The notes under the pieces: generated by a model
The model's database searches: none
What the model was told of the DNA's origin: nothing
The model's input: the letters and a program-made list of their open reading frames with translations, nothing else
Source: an uncultured bacterium
Lineage (GTDB): Bacteria > Bacillota_I > Bacilli_A > Acholeplasmatales > Anaeroplasmataceae
Direction: 5' to 3'
Assembly (NCBI GenBank): GCA_949293265.1
Contig: CASFCK010000013.1
Span: forward strand, 1-39,495
Length of the DNA stretch: 39,495 nt
In this document: positions 1 to 9,700 of the stretch, piece by piece
Position numbering within the stretch: position 1 is the first letter of the stretch
How the letters are laid out: each line of letters opens with the position of its first letter
Translations under genes and position numbers: made by a program

Positions 1-40
1 TTATTTTTATTTTATCTTCCAACTTTAATTTCATAATGAA

Positions 41-89
41 AACCCCATAAGTCTTTCTAGTATTTTCTACTAGTCCAACTTATGGGGTT
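41..89 (-). terminator. Rho-independent terminator of the ybeY-era operon
   Basis: A 12-bp perfect stem (41-52 with 78-89, AACCCCATAAGT and its complement) lies 24 bp past the stop codon of the last minus-strand gene. Read on the minus strand the stem is followed by TTTTC, a short U tract. A small inner CTAG/CTAG stem sits in the loop. It probably ends the ten-gene minus-strand run. Confidence 0.8.
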
Positions 90-112
90 CACTATATTTA
101 GGGAAGTTTTTT

Positions 113-997
113 TTATTTAAATAAAATCTTAGCTAATCGGTAGACCATTAATATTTCTTGCTTAAATAACAAAATGTAATCATAATCTACTCTATGTAAA
201 ATACTAAAATCAAAGAAATTATAATTATTAACTATAGCATATATATTTTTCTCTTTAGCAATAACACTTAATTCACAACTATATAATGCGCAAAATTCAT
301 TAATTGAATCTATAAATTTAGGTGTTAAGACCCTATAAATATTATTTTCATCATTAATATAAAAGTTATATTTTTCATTAAACTCACTAGATTCAGTAAT
401 ATCATTATAACAATTAGGGAGTTTTTTTAGATTTAGATTTGTTTTTTTAGTTGCTAAAATATAATCATATTTATTATTAAGTGGTAATTTATATATAATA
501 GCTCTACCTTTTTTTACTTTAATCCATTTTTCAAAACCGGTATATTCATAATAACTTGAGCTAAACAATATATCATTTATTTTTCCTTCATAAAGACATT
601 CTGAAGCCCTATTAAGACGTCTTAATATTTCTTTATCAGCAATTATGTTTTTATTAATTTGACCATTAAAATCAAATTTAAAATCACTATAATATTCTTT
701 AGCATACATATTTACTAAAATATTAGTAAAATAATATTTATAATTTTTAGTAAATTTATAACCTAATAAAATCAGTAGACCACTAGCAAGAAATAATCCA
801 ATGCCTAAACAAACAAATAAGCCTGTAATAAAGCCATTAAAAGCTAAAATACCAACAAGTGTAAACACAAAAAATGAACAGAATCCAATCCCAAAAAAAG
901 TCCATATAAAAACAGTACCTAAAATAGCTTTTTTTCTTTTTTTGTTTAAAAACTCTAACGTTTCATCAATGTTTAAAAATGTTGGTATTTTTTTCAT
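113..997 (-). CDS. DUF3137-like membrane protein
   Basis: 294 residues. The N-terminus (about residues 22-82) holds two long hydrophobic segments, so it is membrane anchored; the remaining 210 residues are polar and probably cytoplasmic. In the C-terminal part, residues about 205-240 (SSEFNEKYNFYIND then a YRVLTPKFIDSI stretch) follow the pattern I remember for DUF3137 proteins, in which an F-Y/V-x-N/D block precedes LTPxFM. Function of that family is unknown to me. It is the last gene of the operon, one base after the cvfB-like gene and just before the terminator at 41-89, so it is co-transcribed with RNA-binding and housekeeping genes. No catalytic motif is visible. The family call is from recall of the pattern, not a search. 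Confidence 0.65.
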   Translation of the reverse strand: MKKIPTFLNIDETLEFLNKKRKKAILGTVFIWTFFGIGFCSFFVFTLVGILAFNGFITGLFVCLGIGLFLASGLLILLGYKFTKNYKYYFTNILVNMYAKEYYSDFKFDFNGQINKNIIADKEILRRLNRASECLYEGKINDILFSSSYYEYTGFEKWIKVKKGRAIIYKLPLNNKYDYILATKKTNLNLKKLPNCYNDITESSEFNEKYNFYINDENNIYRVLTPKFIDSINEFCALYSCELSVIAKEKNIYAIVNNYNFFDFSILHRVDYDYILLFKQEILMVYRLAKILFK

Positions 998-998
998 A

Positions 999-1835
999 TT
1001 ATTCCTCTTTCAAATAAGTATATTCCTCATCAAAATATATTTTCCCATCTTTATAAAGCTTACCATAAGCTCTTTTAAAAGCTTTACGACTAATCTTAAA
1101 ATTTTGTAAAATGCTAGCACTTGATGATTTTGCAGTAAATGGCATTTTCTTTTTACTATTTCTTAAATAATTAAGAATTATTTCTTCATCATCTAACATT
1201 TGTTTTTCTTTATTTTCAGTTACTGAAGCATAGTTGATGTTAGCATCTATTTTAGTGATATGACAATTTATTTTTTGACCTATATGGTATTTACCTCTTA
1301 AAAAAATATTAGGAATAAAAACCGGGACTTTATTAAGTGTATATGTCATTAAACCTTTATCGTTTATTTCTTCTACTATTACTTCAACCACTTCATTTAA
1401 GATGAAATCAACTTCATATTTAATATCTGTTTTTTTAATCGGTCTTGCCACAAGACTTTTTTTCTTATCTTTTAATATAACAAAAACCTGATCACCTACT
1501 TGTGGCCATAAATCATGGTTCTTAGGTAAATAATCACTAGATAATAAGACATCTTTAGCAGTTAAATTATCTAAATAAACCCCATTATCCATAACAGCTA
1601 AAACCTTAAGTAACCCAACTTTATTTGTTGTAGCTAAGACTTCTTTAGTTGTAGCACATAATCTACCTTGCTTATCATAATATATAAAAGCATTAACATT
1701 ATTTTCTAAAGCAAATTCTTTTGTAGCTTCTTTATAAAACATTAAAACTTCTTCATCTTCTTTGCCATAAAGCATATATCCCAAATCTGTTTTTCTTTTA
1801 ACAGTTAACTTATAATATTTTCCGCCTTCTAACAT
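999..1835 (-). CDS. cvfB: CvfB/YitL-like S1-domain RNA-binding protein
   Basis: 278 residues, the usual length for CvfB (YitL in Bacillus subtilis), a cytoplasmic protein of tandem S1/OB folds followed by a winged helix; in staphylococci it binds RNA and influences virulence-gene expression. The N-terminal S1-like block (DLGYMLYGKEDEEVLMFYKE) and a repeat of this arrangement at about residues 70-125 are visible. A C-terminal basic helix-rich stretch (FKISRKAFKRAYGKLYKDGKI, residues about 245-265) fits the winged-helix part. The gene follows the unknown 156-residue gene after 39 bp and abuts the DUF3137-like gene. The assignment rests on domain order and length; the cellular role here is inferred from the family. 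Confidence 0.8.
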   Translation of the reverse strand: MLEGGKYYKLTVKRKTDLGYMLYGKEDEEVLMFYKEATKEFALENNVNAFIYYDKQGRLCATTKEVLATTNKVGLLKVLAVMDNGVYLDNLTAKDVLLSSDYLPKNHDLWPQVGDQVFVILKDKKKSLVARPIKKTDIKYEVDFILNEVVEVIVEEINDKGLMTYTLNKVPVFIPNIFLRGKYHIGQKINCHITKIDANINYASVTENKEKQMLDDEEIILNYLRNSKKKMPFTAKSSSASILQNFKISRKAFKRAYGKLYKDGKIYFDEEYTYLKEE

Positions 1836-1874
1836 TAATTTCTATCTCCATCTTTATAGCCTTTACTACATTTA

Positions 1875-2345
1875 TCAGTTGGCTGTATTGTTTTTTTCGT
1901 TTCTTTCTGACTGTATTTTTTTATCAGTTTGTCTATTTTTCTCGTCTTCATCAATAATTCCTTTCTCTTTAATATAATCTAAAAATTCACCAAAGGAAAT
2001 TTGTGAATACACTCTCTTTTTAATATTTTTATAAACTATTAAATTAATTATACCTTTTTTTCTAGTCATAATACTAAAAGAAACCATTGAACTATTAATT
2101 GGTGCATAAGCATAACTATATAAATTTTTAATATCTACTTCATAATCATATTTCTTATTAGGCGTTTCTTTAAAGAAATCTAAAGATTGAAAAAAGATTG
2201 TATTTTCTCGATATGAAACAATATATTTTATACTATGTTTAAAAAACGTGGTTGTATTCTTAGTCATAGTACAAATAAATGGACTAACGCCTTTAATAAG
2301 TCCGTTATAACGCATTGTACTAATTTTTTCTTTTTCTGTTGCCAT
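1875..2345 (-). CDS. Unknown 156-residue protein
   Basis: I do not recognise this family. The protein is basic, rich in Lys, Ile and aromatic residues, and has neither a signal peptide nor a clear membrane helix. The first 125 residues look like a beta-rich domain (alternating patterns such as YKYIVSYRENTIFF), which could be a PH-like or OB-like fold, but that is a guess. The last 30 residues are highly charged (Glu, Lys, Asn, Gln), probably disordered. It lies 10 bp after the HAD hydrolase gene and 39 bp before the cvfB-like gene, in the same orientation, so it is part of the operon. The start ATG is preceded by AAAGGTGATCTA, an acceptable ribosome binding site. Confidence 0.6.
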   Translation of the reverse strand: MATEKEKISTMRYNGLIKGVSPFICTMTKNTTTFFKHSIKYIVSYRENTIFFQSLDFFKETPNKKYDYEVDIKNLYSYAYAPINSSMVSFSIMTRKKGIINLIVYKNIKKRVYSQISFGEFLDYIKEKGIIDEDEKNRQTDKKIQSERNEKNNTAN

Positions 2346-2355
2346 TAGATCACCT

Positions 2356-3048
2356 TTAATATTTACTTATCAAATAATTATAAAAATCATCTAAACTAAG
2401 TAAAGGAATTGTTATTTTTTTATTGTTTTTATTAATTAAACAATCTTTTATTATAAAAGATTCAAAATAATTATAGCCCATTTCCCCATAATCATCATCT
2501 ACATCATTACCAATATATATTACATCTTCTTTTTTTATTTCTAAATTATTTAATATTTCTTTAAAATATTCTTTTTTAGGCTTTGTAAATTTAGAATTTT
2601 CATAACTAGTAATATAGGTAAAATCACTCGGATTTAAACCTGCCCAATTAACACGCATATTAGTTACAAAGCTTGGGAATAGAGGATTAGTTGCTAAAAC
2701 AAGTTGATAACCTTTAGATTTTAAATAATCAATAATTTTTATACTATAGGGATTAACATAAGTACTTTCTTTAGTTTTAATAAACTTTTTTTGATAATAC
2801 TCTTCAAAAAAAGCCATCATATCTTTATAAGGCTTAACAGCTTCACTAAAAGCTTCTATATTATATTTAGAACCATCATTATTAAGCATTGCCTTAATGC
2901 CTAATTCTAAATAATAAAAGAATATTTTGTAGTCATGTTTATATTCTTCTATATACTCTCTAATAGAACTAAAATAATGACCTAAAAACTTATCTTGATC
3001 CATTCCTAATAATGTTCCATCTAAATCAAAGAAAAAAGTCTTATTCAT
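2356..3048 (-). CDS. HAD-superfamily hydrolase
   Basis: 230 residues of a cytoplasmic haloacid-dehalogenase-type phosphatase. Motif I is FFDLDGTLL near residues 6-14 (nucleophile Asp8, acid/base Asp10). Motif II is the ATNPLF stretch near residue 120, motif III a Lys in FTKPKKEYF, and motif IV IGNDVDDDYG near residue 180. The helical cap lies between motifs I and II, as in subfamily I. Substrate cannot be told from sequence. The gene overlaps the upstream flavin-reductase-like gene by 8 bp, so the two are translationally coupled. Family certainty is high, substrate unknown. Confidence 0.88.
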   Translation of the reverse strand: MNKTFFFDLDGTLLGMDQDKFLGHYFSSIREYIEEYKHDYKIFFYYLELGIKAMLNNDGSKYNIEAFSEAVKPYKDMMAFFEEYYQKKFIKTKESTYVNPYSIKIIDYLKSKGYQLVLATNPLFPSFVTNMRVNWAGLNPSDFTYITSYENSKFTKPKKEYFKEILNNLEIKKEDVIYIGNDVDDDYGEMGYNYFESFIIKDCLINKNNKKITIPLLSLDDFYNYLISKY

Positions 3049-3550
3049 TTGCTTCCCTCACTAAATATTGTTTAACTTCGCATATGTATAAAACATGATA
3101 AGGTATGTCTTTATAAATTCCATTAGGAATACTTAAATCATTATAATCAGCATTCTCTAAATCTATTGAACAAAGTTTTTTTAATTTTAAAACTTGTTTA
3201 GCTTCCGCAACGAAATAACAATCATTATCTACATCATAACATTTGTGAAGACCTGATGTTTTAAATTTATCAATATCTTTACCACTTTTTTTACCAAATA
3301 TTTCAATTAATTTAGAATCTAAATCTAAAAAAGATAGCGTAAACATTTTACTTTTTTCACTAAAATTAAAAGTATATCTATCTTTCCTAACAAAAATAAA
3401 ACAAACATTTTTATGCCATAATGTGCCAAGTCCACCCCAATTTATCATCATTGCATTAACGTTATTATGGTCATTACAAACTAAAATTGGGCATAAATCA
3501 TTATATATTTTAAAACCATCACTAAAGCTTTTAATATCTTGTTTAATCAT
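3041..3550 (-). CDS. Flavin reductase-like FMN-binding split-barrel protein
   Basis: 169 residues, the usual size for flavin-reductase-like split-barrel proteins that bind FMN and use NAD(P)H or act as small redox carriers. Visible signs are NAMMINWGGLGTLW near residues 31-45, equivalent to the N-x-M-x-x-W/G block of the family, then a C-F-V-R-K-D-R-Y-T block and a SFLD stretch, followed by the GKDIDKFKTSGL element typical of the family. It has no signal peptide. It overlaps the HAD gene and sits 8 bp downstream of the CPBP gene. Whether it is an active reductase or only binds flavin cannot be decided here. Confidence 0.75.
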   Translation of the reverse strand: MIKQDIKSFSDGFKIYNDLCPILVCNDHNNVNAMMINWGGLGTLWHKNVCFIFVRKDRYTFNFSEKSKMFTLSFLDLDSKLIEIFGKKSGKDIDKFKTSGLHKCYDVDNDCYFVAEAKQVLKLKKLCSIDLENADYNDLSIPNGIYKDIPYHVLYICEVKQYLVREANE

Positions 3551-3558
3551 AATATCAC

Positions 3559-4305
3559 CTATATTAAAATTATTATAAATGCTAGTAAATTATTTAAACA
3601 ATGCGCTACAATACTAGCATAAATATTTTTACTACTATCATATATAAGAGCTAAAATAAAGCCAGATAATAAATAAGGAATCATTAATAATAGCCATTCA
3701 GAAATACTTGAATTTGTTGATAACATATGTGGTAATGCAAAACAAATAATAGTTACAACATATGCTAAAATTTTGTTTTTAATTAAACTAAATATACTAT
3801 ATCTATATATTATTTCTTCAACTAAAGGAGCAAAGATTACAACCGTAATAAAAGTTAATATTGCATTACCGTGTAATATATAGTTTTCAATACTGTTTTG
3901 ATTTTGTGATACGCCAATATTATATAAATTATATAAGTAGTTTATTATATATGAGGTTCCGTATAATATTATAAAACCAAATATAGCAAAGATAATAAAG
4001 CTAATTACTTTATTACCTATTTTTTTAAATTCAGCTATTAATGTATCTCTATTTATAATTATTAAAACAATGAATAATATAAAATAAACAATAAAATTAG
4101 CTAAGGTAGCTGCAAAATTAGCTTTATTAAATAATTCTATATCGTTATAAGTACTACTATTCATTTGTTCTAAGAAGATACTAAATTCATAATTATTACT
4201 TTTAGCAACCGCATAAGCAACAATATATGTGGTTAATGTGCCTGCTAATAAATATAAAAACAAGTATAAAACTATATTTATTAGACCTTTATTTTTTAAA
4301 TCCAT
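3559..4305 (-). CDS. CPBP-family intramembrane glutamic protease
   Basis: 248-residue polytopic membrane protein with about seven hydrophobic helices. The three CPBP (Abi/Rce1-type) motifs are present: EExxxR as EEIIYR (Glu163, Glu164, Arg168), FxxxH as FALPH (His193) and HxxxN as HCLNN (His235, Asn239). Relatives act on prenylated proteins, peptide pheromones or bacteriocin-related substrates, or serve in immunity; the substrate here is unknown. It begins 1 bp past recO, with which it is co-transcribed, and no bacteriocin gene is adjacent, so a housekeeping membrane-protease role is more likely than bacteriocin immunity. Confidence 0.87.
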   Translation of the reverse strand: MDLKNKGLINIVLYLFLYLLAGTLTTYIVAYAVAKSNNYEFSIFLEQMNSSTYNDIELFNKANFAATLANFIVYFILFIVLIIINRDTLIAEFKKIGNKVISFIIFAIFGFIILYGTSYIINYLYNLYNIGVSQNQNSIENYILHGNAILTFITVVIFAPLVEEIIYRYSIFSLIKNKILAYVVTIICFALPHMLSTNSSISEWLLLMIPYLLSGFILALIYDSSKNIYASIVAHCLNNLLAFIIILI

Positions 4306-4306
4306 T

Positions 4307-4900
4307 TTAAACCTCTAATATTTTATAAATATTAAAACAATTAATTGCTTCATATTTATTATAATAATCAATTATTTTTTTAATATATATAGAATCAACA
4401 ACTATGTCATAATCTAATGTGTAATAGGCTTTTATGAATATATCGTTAAAATTTTGATCGTTTGAGACAGGCTTATTTAAATCTGGTAAAATACCAAAGA
4501 CTTTTAACATTTTTACTAAATAAATAAATGTTAAGCTAATAGGATCATCATTAGCTTCCATTTTTTCTAAAATCTTAATAGTAAAATTTAATATTCTAGA
4601 ATGTCTTTGATCTAAAACTTGTCTTAAAACTTCAGTTATAATGCTAGCATATTTTAGCTTTGTTATACTGTTTTTTATGTTTATGAATCTATTTATTATC
4701 TTATAATCTATCAGGCTTGGTAATGTATTATTAGTTTTTGTATAACTAACATAATTCAAGTATTCACAGAAACTCAAATTTTCTGATTTATATTTTTTTG
4801 CGCCTCTAACTAATAAACTATCTAAACCAAAATCAGTATATAAATAAACTAGATTACTACTTTCTTTATAATCTAGCACTTTGTAAATTAAACCTTCCAT
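4307..4900 (-). CDS. recO: DNA repair protein RecO (short form)
   Basis: 197 residues. RecO helps RecR load RecA on SSB-coated DNA in recombinational repair. The N-terminal OB fold (MEGLIYKVLDYKESSNLVYL, then a YTDFGLDSLLVRGAKK strand-turn pattern) is clear, and a helical C-terminal half follows. Typical Bacillota RecO has about 240-260 residues and often a C-x-x-C zinc finger in the C-terminal part. Here only two isolated Cys are present and the protein is about 50 residues shorter, so the zinc finger region is missing. Position next to era, as in many Bacillota, supports the call. The start ATG overlaps the era stop codon by one base. Confidence 0.85.
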   Translation of the reverse strand: MEGLIYKVLDYKESSNLVYLYTDFGLDSLLVRGAKKYKSENLSFCEYLNYVSYTKTNNTLPSLIDYKIINRFINIKNSITKLKYASIITEVLRQVLDQRHSRILNFTIKILEKMEANDDPISLTFIYLVKMLKVFGILPDLNKPVSNDQNFNDIFIKAYYTLDYDIVVDSIYIKKIIDYYNKYEAINCFNIYKILEV

Positions 4901-5802
4901 TAATAATTATCCTTGCCATAACCTAGGGCATTTAAGTCTCTTTCTTTATTTCGCCAATCTTTTTTTACTTTAACAAATAGATCTAAGTGAACTTTTTTAC
5001 CTAAGAAATGTTTAATGTCCATAATTGCTTTTTGTTTAATTTCTTTAATTAAAGCCCCGCCAGAACCAATTATAATCTTCTTTTGACTTGCTCTTTCACA
5101 AACTATAGTAGCATATATATCTATATAACTAGAATTATCTTCATTGTCTTTCATCGATTCAATTGTTACTGCTATACTATGTGGTATTTCTTCTTTAGTT
5201 AGTAATAAAACTTTTTCTCTTATTAATTCAGCTACTGTAAATCTTTCTGGTTTGTCTGATATTATATCTTCAGGATATAATAATGGTCCTTCTGGCAAAT
5301 ATTGTTTAATATCTTCTAATAATTTAGTAATGTTTATATTTTGTTCAACACTAATAGGATAAATACCTGCAAAAGGGAATAAATCTTTATATAAAACGAT
5401 ACTACTATCTATATTAGATATTTTCTTTAATTGATCAACTTTATTTATAACTAAAAAAACTGGGGTTTTAGTACCTTTTAAATTATCTAAAATTATTTGG
5501 TCTCCCTTTAATACTTCTTTTAAAGGCGTAGTCATAAATAAAATTAAATCTACCCCGCGACTTGAAGAAAAAGAAATATCTTGCATCCTCTCATCTAAGG
5601 CATGATGGGGCTTATGAACACCTGGTGTATCTACAAAAATATATTGTGTATCTTCTGTTGTTAATATACCTTGAATTTTATCTCTAGTAGTTTGGGGTTT
5701 AGCTGAGGTTATCGCTATTTTTCGGCCTATTACTTTATTTAAAAACGTTGATTTACCAACATTAGCTCGACCTATTAATGAAATAAAACCAGACCTAAAC
5801 AT
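4900..5802 (-). CDS. era: GTPase Era
   Basis: Ribosome-assembly GTPase that binds the 3' end of 16S rRNA through a C-terminal KH domain. With the start chosen here, the P-loop GRANVGKS is at residues 11-18, the G3 motif DTPG at 58-61 and the G4 motif NKVD near 120. The KH domain with IIGSGGALIKEIKQKA lies near residues 243-258. Length 300 matches the family. An upstream TTG at 5808 would add two residues, but the ATG at 5802 is preceded by GGAG with a 7-base spacer, so it is preferred. The start lies inside the 3' end of cdd and the stop touches recO. Confidence 0.96.
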   Translation of the reverse strand: MFRSGFISLIGRANVGKSTFLNKVIGRKIAITSAKPQTTRDKIQGILTTEDTQYIFVDTPGVHKPHHALDERMQDISFSSSRGVDLILFMTTPLKEVLKGDQIILDNLKGTKTPVFLVINKVDQLKKISNIDSSIVLYKDLFPFAGIYPISVEQNINITKLLEDIKQYLPEGPLLYPEDIISDKPERFTVAELIREKVLLLTKEEIPHSIAVTIESMKDNEDNSSYIDIYATIVCERASQKKIIIGSGGALIKEIKQKAIMDIKHFLGKKVHLDLFVKVKKDWRNKERDLNALGYGKDNY

Positions 5803-6202
5803 TTTCAATCTCCGTAAATGTATAAGGTATTAATTCTTCTAAATTAGTTTCTTTAATGTCACCTTTTAAATTTGTTAATATAATCGGTGTTTTTGGATTT
5901 AAAAATTCAGCTAAAACTTGTCTGCATGCACCACATGGCGAAATAGGATCTTTAGTATCACCAATAATACAAAATAATTTAATTTTTTTAGGATCATAGC
6001 CTAAACTTATTAAAGAAAAAATAGTATTACGCTCCGCACAACTAGATAAACCATAACTAGCATTTTCAATGTTACAACCTTTAATAATTGTTCCATCTAT
6101 AAGCATAGCCGCAGCCCCAACTTTAAATTTTGAATAAGGTGCATAGGCGTTTTTTCTACCTTCAGTAGCGGCATTTATAATTTCTTTATATTCGTTTTTC
6201 AT
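5795..6202 (-). CDS. cdd: Cytidine deaminase
   Basis: 135 residues, the standard length of the homotetrameric zinc enzyme that converts cytidine and deoxycytidine to uridine and deoxyuridine in pyrimidine salvage. The catalytic CAER motif (zinc Cys and catalytic Glu) near residues 55-58 and the PCGAC zinc motif near residues 89-93 are both intact, and the N-terminal substrate region [12 protein letters not shown] is present. Its ATG overlaps the TGA of ybeY (ATGA), and its 3' end overlaps era by 8 bp, the common ybeY-cdd-era order of Bacillota. Confidence 0.95.
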   Translation of the reverse strand: MKNEYKEIINAATEGRKNAYAPYSKFKVGAAAMLIDGTIIKGCNIENASYGLSSCAERNTIFSLISLGYDPKKIKLFCIIGDTKDPISPCGACRQVLAEFLNPKTPIILTNLKGDIKETNLEELIPYTFTEIENV

Positions 6203-6633
6203 CTTTTAAGTCCTGCTTTCTCTAAAATTTTCTCTTGTAAATTAAACATAATAGTTTCATCTTCTTTTGTCATATGATCATAACCTTTTAAATGAAGATA
6301 ACCATGTACTGCTAGAAAACCAACTTCTCTTTCAATACTATGACCATAATCATTAGCTTGTTCAATTGCTTTATCTAAACAGATAAACATATCACCAATT
6401 TCGTCACCTTGATATTCAATTCCTTCTTCATTGTCATTATAGGCAAAACTAATTACATCCGTAACTTTATCTATATTACGATATGTTTTGTTTATTGTTT
6501 GTATTTTATCTTTATCAACAAAAATAATGCTAAAAACTTCATTTTTATGTTTAAATTGCTTAAATATTTTTTTAATCAATTTTTCTTCTGTTTTAGTATC
6601 TTTAGTAGTTTCATTAACAAAATTAATATACAT
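6199..6633 (-). CDS. ybeY: Endoribonuclease YbeY
   Basis: 144-residue zinc-dependent RNase acting in 16S rRNA 3' end maturation and ribosome quality control. The metal site H-x3-H-x5-H is complete in [11 protein letters not shown] (His110, His114, His120), and the upstream TDVISF block (residues 58-63) is also present. It is the first gene of the operon. A -10-like TATAAT occurs about 50 bp upstream on the minus strand (near 6672), with a weak -35. An SD-like AAAGGG precedes the start. No phoH gene precedes it inside the window. Confidence 0.95.
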   Translation of the reverse strand: MYINFVNETTKDTKTEEKLIKKIFKQFKHKNEVFSIIFVDKDKIQTINKTYRNIDKVTDVISFAYNDNEEGIEYQGDEIGDMFICLDKAIEQANDYGHSIEREVGFLAVHGYLHLKGYDHMTKEDETIMFNLQEKILEKAGLKR

Positions 6634-6726
6634 TTACATTTTCCCTTTCTCTTATTTTTAGCGGTAATATTATTATAGCAAAAAAACTTTTTAAAATAAA
6701 TCAATGCAAGAACATTAAATATAATC

Positions 6727-6755
6727 TTGTAAATGTAAGCGCTTTATTTTATAAT
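6727..6755 (+). promoter_or_regulatory. Promoter of the pectinesterase gene with cre-like operator in the spacer
   Basis: TTGTAA (6727-6732), a 17-bp spacer and TATAAT (6750-6755) form a good sigma-A promoter 30 bp upstream of the start codon. The spacer contains ATGTAAGCGCTTTAT (6733-6747), which differs at one conserved position from the cre consensus WTGNAANCGNWNNCW and has the palindromic AAGCGCTT core. A LacI/CcpA-type repressor bound there would block the polymerase. A LacI/CcpA-like gene lies in the same window (12680-13669). Confidence 0.7.
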
Positions 6756-6785
6756 TTAATTAGCTTAGATAGAAAAGGGGATAAT

Positions 6786-9700
6786 ATGCAATTTAAAAAG
6801 ATTTTAACACGTATTTTTCTTGGGATGTGCTGTCTAACAGGTATTGCTGTTAGTACAGTTACATTAACATCTTGTAAAGATACTGAAGTCGAGGAACAAA
6901 AATTCACTGTTAGTTTTGTTGATCAAGATGGAAAAGTAATAACAACTTCTGATGTTGGAGAAGGTAAAACTGTATCTAAGCCTACCGATCCAACTTTAGC
7001 TGGTTATACTTTTAAGCATTGGTCATTAACTAAAAACGGTGAAGCTTATGATTTTAGTACTCCTGTTACAGCTAATTTAACTTTATATGCTGTATGGGAA
7101 AAAAATCAAGAACCTGTTACTATTTATACTGTAACATTTGTGACTGGTGAAAATGCTAGTACCATTCCTAGTCAGGAAGTAGAAAGCGGTAAAGCTGTTA
7201 CTAAGCCTACCGATCCAACTTTAGCTAGTTACAATTTTAAACATTGGTCATTAACCGAAAATGGTGAAGCTTATGATTTTAGTACTCCTGTTACAGCTAA
7301 TTTAACTTTATATGCTGTATGGGATAGTGAACAAAGTCAAACCGAGATTGTAACTAGAACTCTTGATTTAACTACACCTCCTGCTGGTATGACCCAACAA
7401 AGTAATGCTGACTATTATCAATTTGTTAGTGGTAAAGGAACAGTTGGTTATTTTGAATTACTAGGTACAAAATTAAGATATGAGGTATCAGAAAAAGCAA
7501 TCAACACTCAAGGTGGAGCTAGTGTTGGTGATAATTCAGTATCTTTTACTACTACTTCAGCTGGTACTTTAACATTTGAAATTAAAAACGCTTCTAGCTC
7601 TAATACTGGTTTAGTATTATTAGATAGTGAAGGTAATGTAGTCGAAGAAGCAACTTTAAGTACTAATCAAGAGTTAAGTTCTAGTTTTGAAATTACTGAA
7701 GCTGGTACTTATTATTTTGGTGGTAAGAGTGGCTCAGTAAGAATATTTGCTTTAAGTTATACTGAAACTGTTGCTAAATCTGATCCTAAAGCAATTGAAG
7801 TAACTACCCTTCCTGAAGTTAATTTCTTAGAAAAATCCGAATTTAATTCTAATGGTTTAATTGTTACTTTAGTTTATGAAAATGGTCGTACTGAAGTTGT
7901 TACTCCTACAAATATTAAAGCTTTAACTGCTGAAGAAATGGCAATACCTGGCGAACATGTTGTTGATTTAGAATATGTAGTTAATGAGAAAACATTTAAT
8001 ACTAGTTATAAAGTAACTGTTTATGCCTTAGATTCAATTCAATGGGTTGATTATGATTATGATGGTAATAAAACTTTAATCGTTCAAAAACTCTTCTTAA
8101 AAGGTTCTACTTTTGATTCTAGTAATGTCGTTGTTAAAGCTTTTGGTAAAGCTAATGTTAATGATAAAGAAGTTACTCATCAATTTATTTTAGATGCCAA
8201 TGATTATACAGTTTCAAATCCTGATCTAACTACTGTAGGTTCTAAAGAAGTTATAATCACTTCTAAATTAAATACAAATATCACAACTAGTTATTTAATT
8301 AATGTTGTTGAAGATGTTTTAACTGATAAAGAAGCCGCAACAGTTAGTCTAAATGTTGTAGCTGGAGCTGAAGTTTTAGTTTCTCCTGATAGTCTAACAT
8401 TTGGTTCAATTAATGATGCTTTAAAATATTTAGAATTAGTTAAAGTCTCTGATAGTACAATTAAAAACATTACAATTGGTGAAGGTACATTTAATGAAAA
8501 AGTTGAAGTAACGCTTCCAAATGTTCATATGAATGGGGCTACTACAGTTGAAACTAATTTTGATTTTAATGGTTATCTAACTAACACAACCGTTAATGAT
8601 AAAACTATTATCACTTACGGTGCTTATAATGGTTTAACTGTTCCTAGTGGTAATAGTACTTATAATACTGATGGTTCAGCAACTGTTTCAATCAGAAATA
8701 CAGCCGTTGGTTTTTATGCTCAAGGTATTACTTTTGCTAATGACATTAACACATTAGACGAATATAATAAAGTGCCTAGTTCAAATAAACAGGCTGTAGC
8801 TCTTTTAGTACAAGCTGATCAGTCACATTTCTATCGTTGTTCATTTACAGGTTATCAAGACACTTTATATGCTCAAGTTGGTCGTCAAATCTATGACACT
8901 TGTTATATCGAGGGTCGAACTGATTATATTTTTGGTTATGATGCTACTGCAGTATTCACAAATACTGAAATTCATTCTTTTGGTGCTAACAATGATGCTA
9001 AGAATGGTGGTTATGTTGTAGCTACTAAAGGTTCTGAAAAATTAAATTATGGTTATTTATTTATGAATGTTGCCTTTACCGCTAGCGATGATGTAACACC
9101 TGGTACCGTTTCTTTAGCTCGTGGTTGGGACAAATATATGACTATGACTGTAATGCATTCAAATATCGGTCAACATATTTCTAAAGAAGCTTATGGTGAA
9201 GCTACTATGGAAGCAGATGGAGTAACTCCATCTAAAAATAATAAAAATGATCGTTATGGTAAAATGAATGCTGAGCCTGATCCAAATAGATTGGTTGAAA
9301 ATGGTAATATCGGTCTTGGAGCTATCACAACTTCATTAGAAAACACTTGTACGGTAATTGATAATACTGCTGCTGAAAAATATATGAACTTAGTAAATAT
9401 ATTTGGTAAAGACACTAATGGCCTTCCATATGAAAATGATTGGACTGGCGGTATAATAGATTATACAGCTACTATAACTTATCATTATGGTGATGGAATG
9501 ACCCATGTTGAAAAGGATTATGAAGGAACAACAATCGATAAATTATGGACCGCTCCTACAGTTGAAGGTATGGCATTTATCGGTTGGTATACAACTTCTA
9601 CTTTTGACGAAGGTAGCAAATTTGATCCAAACACTAAATTGACTGCAAATCTAGATTTATATGCTAAATATGATATTGGAGTTGTTTTAAGTGAAGACTT

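Noticed and set aside
801-1109. Plus-strand frame opposite the DUF3137-like and cvfB-like genes
   Set aside because: Antisense shadow of two well-supported genes, low-complexity product, no RBS.
6976-7324. CRISPR or insertion-sequence repeat
   Set aside because: The repeat lies wholly inside a coding sequence in frame and encodes a known protein repeat type.
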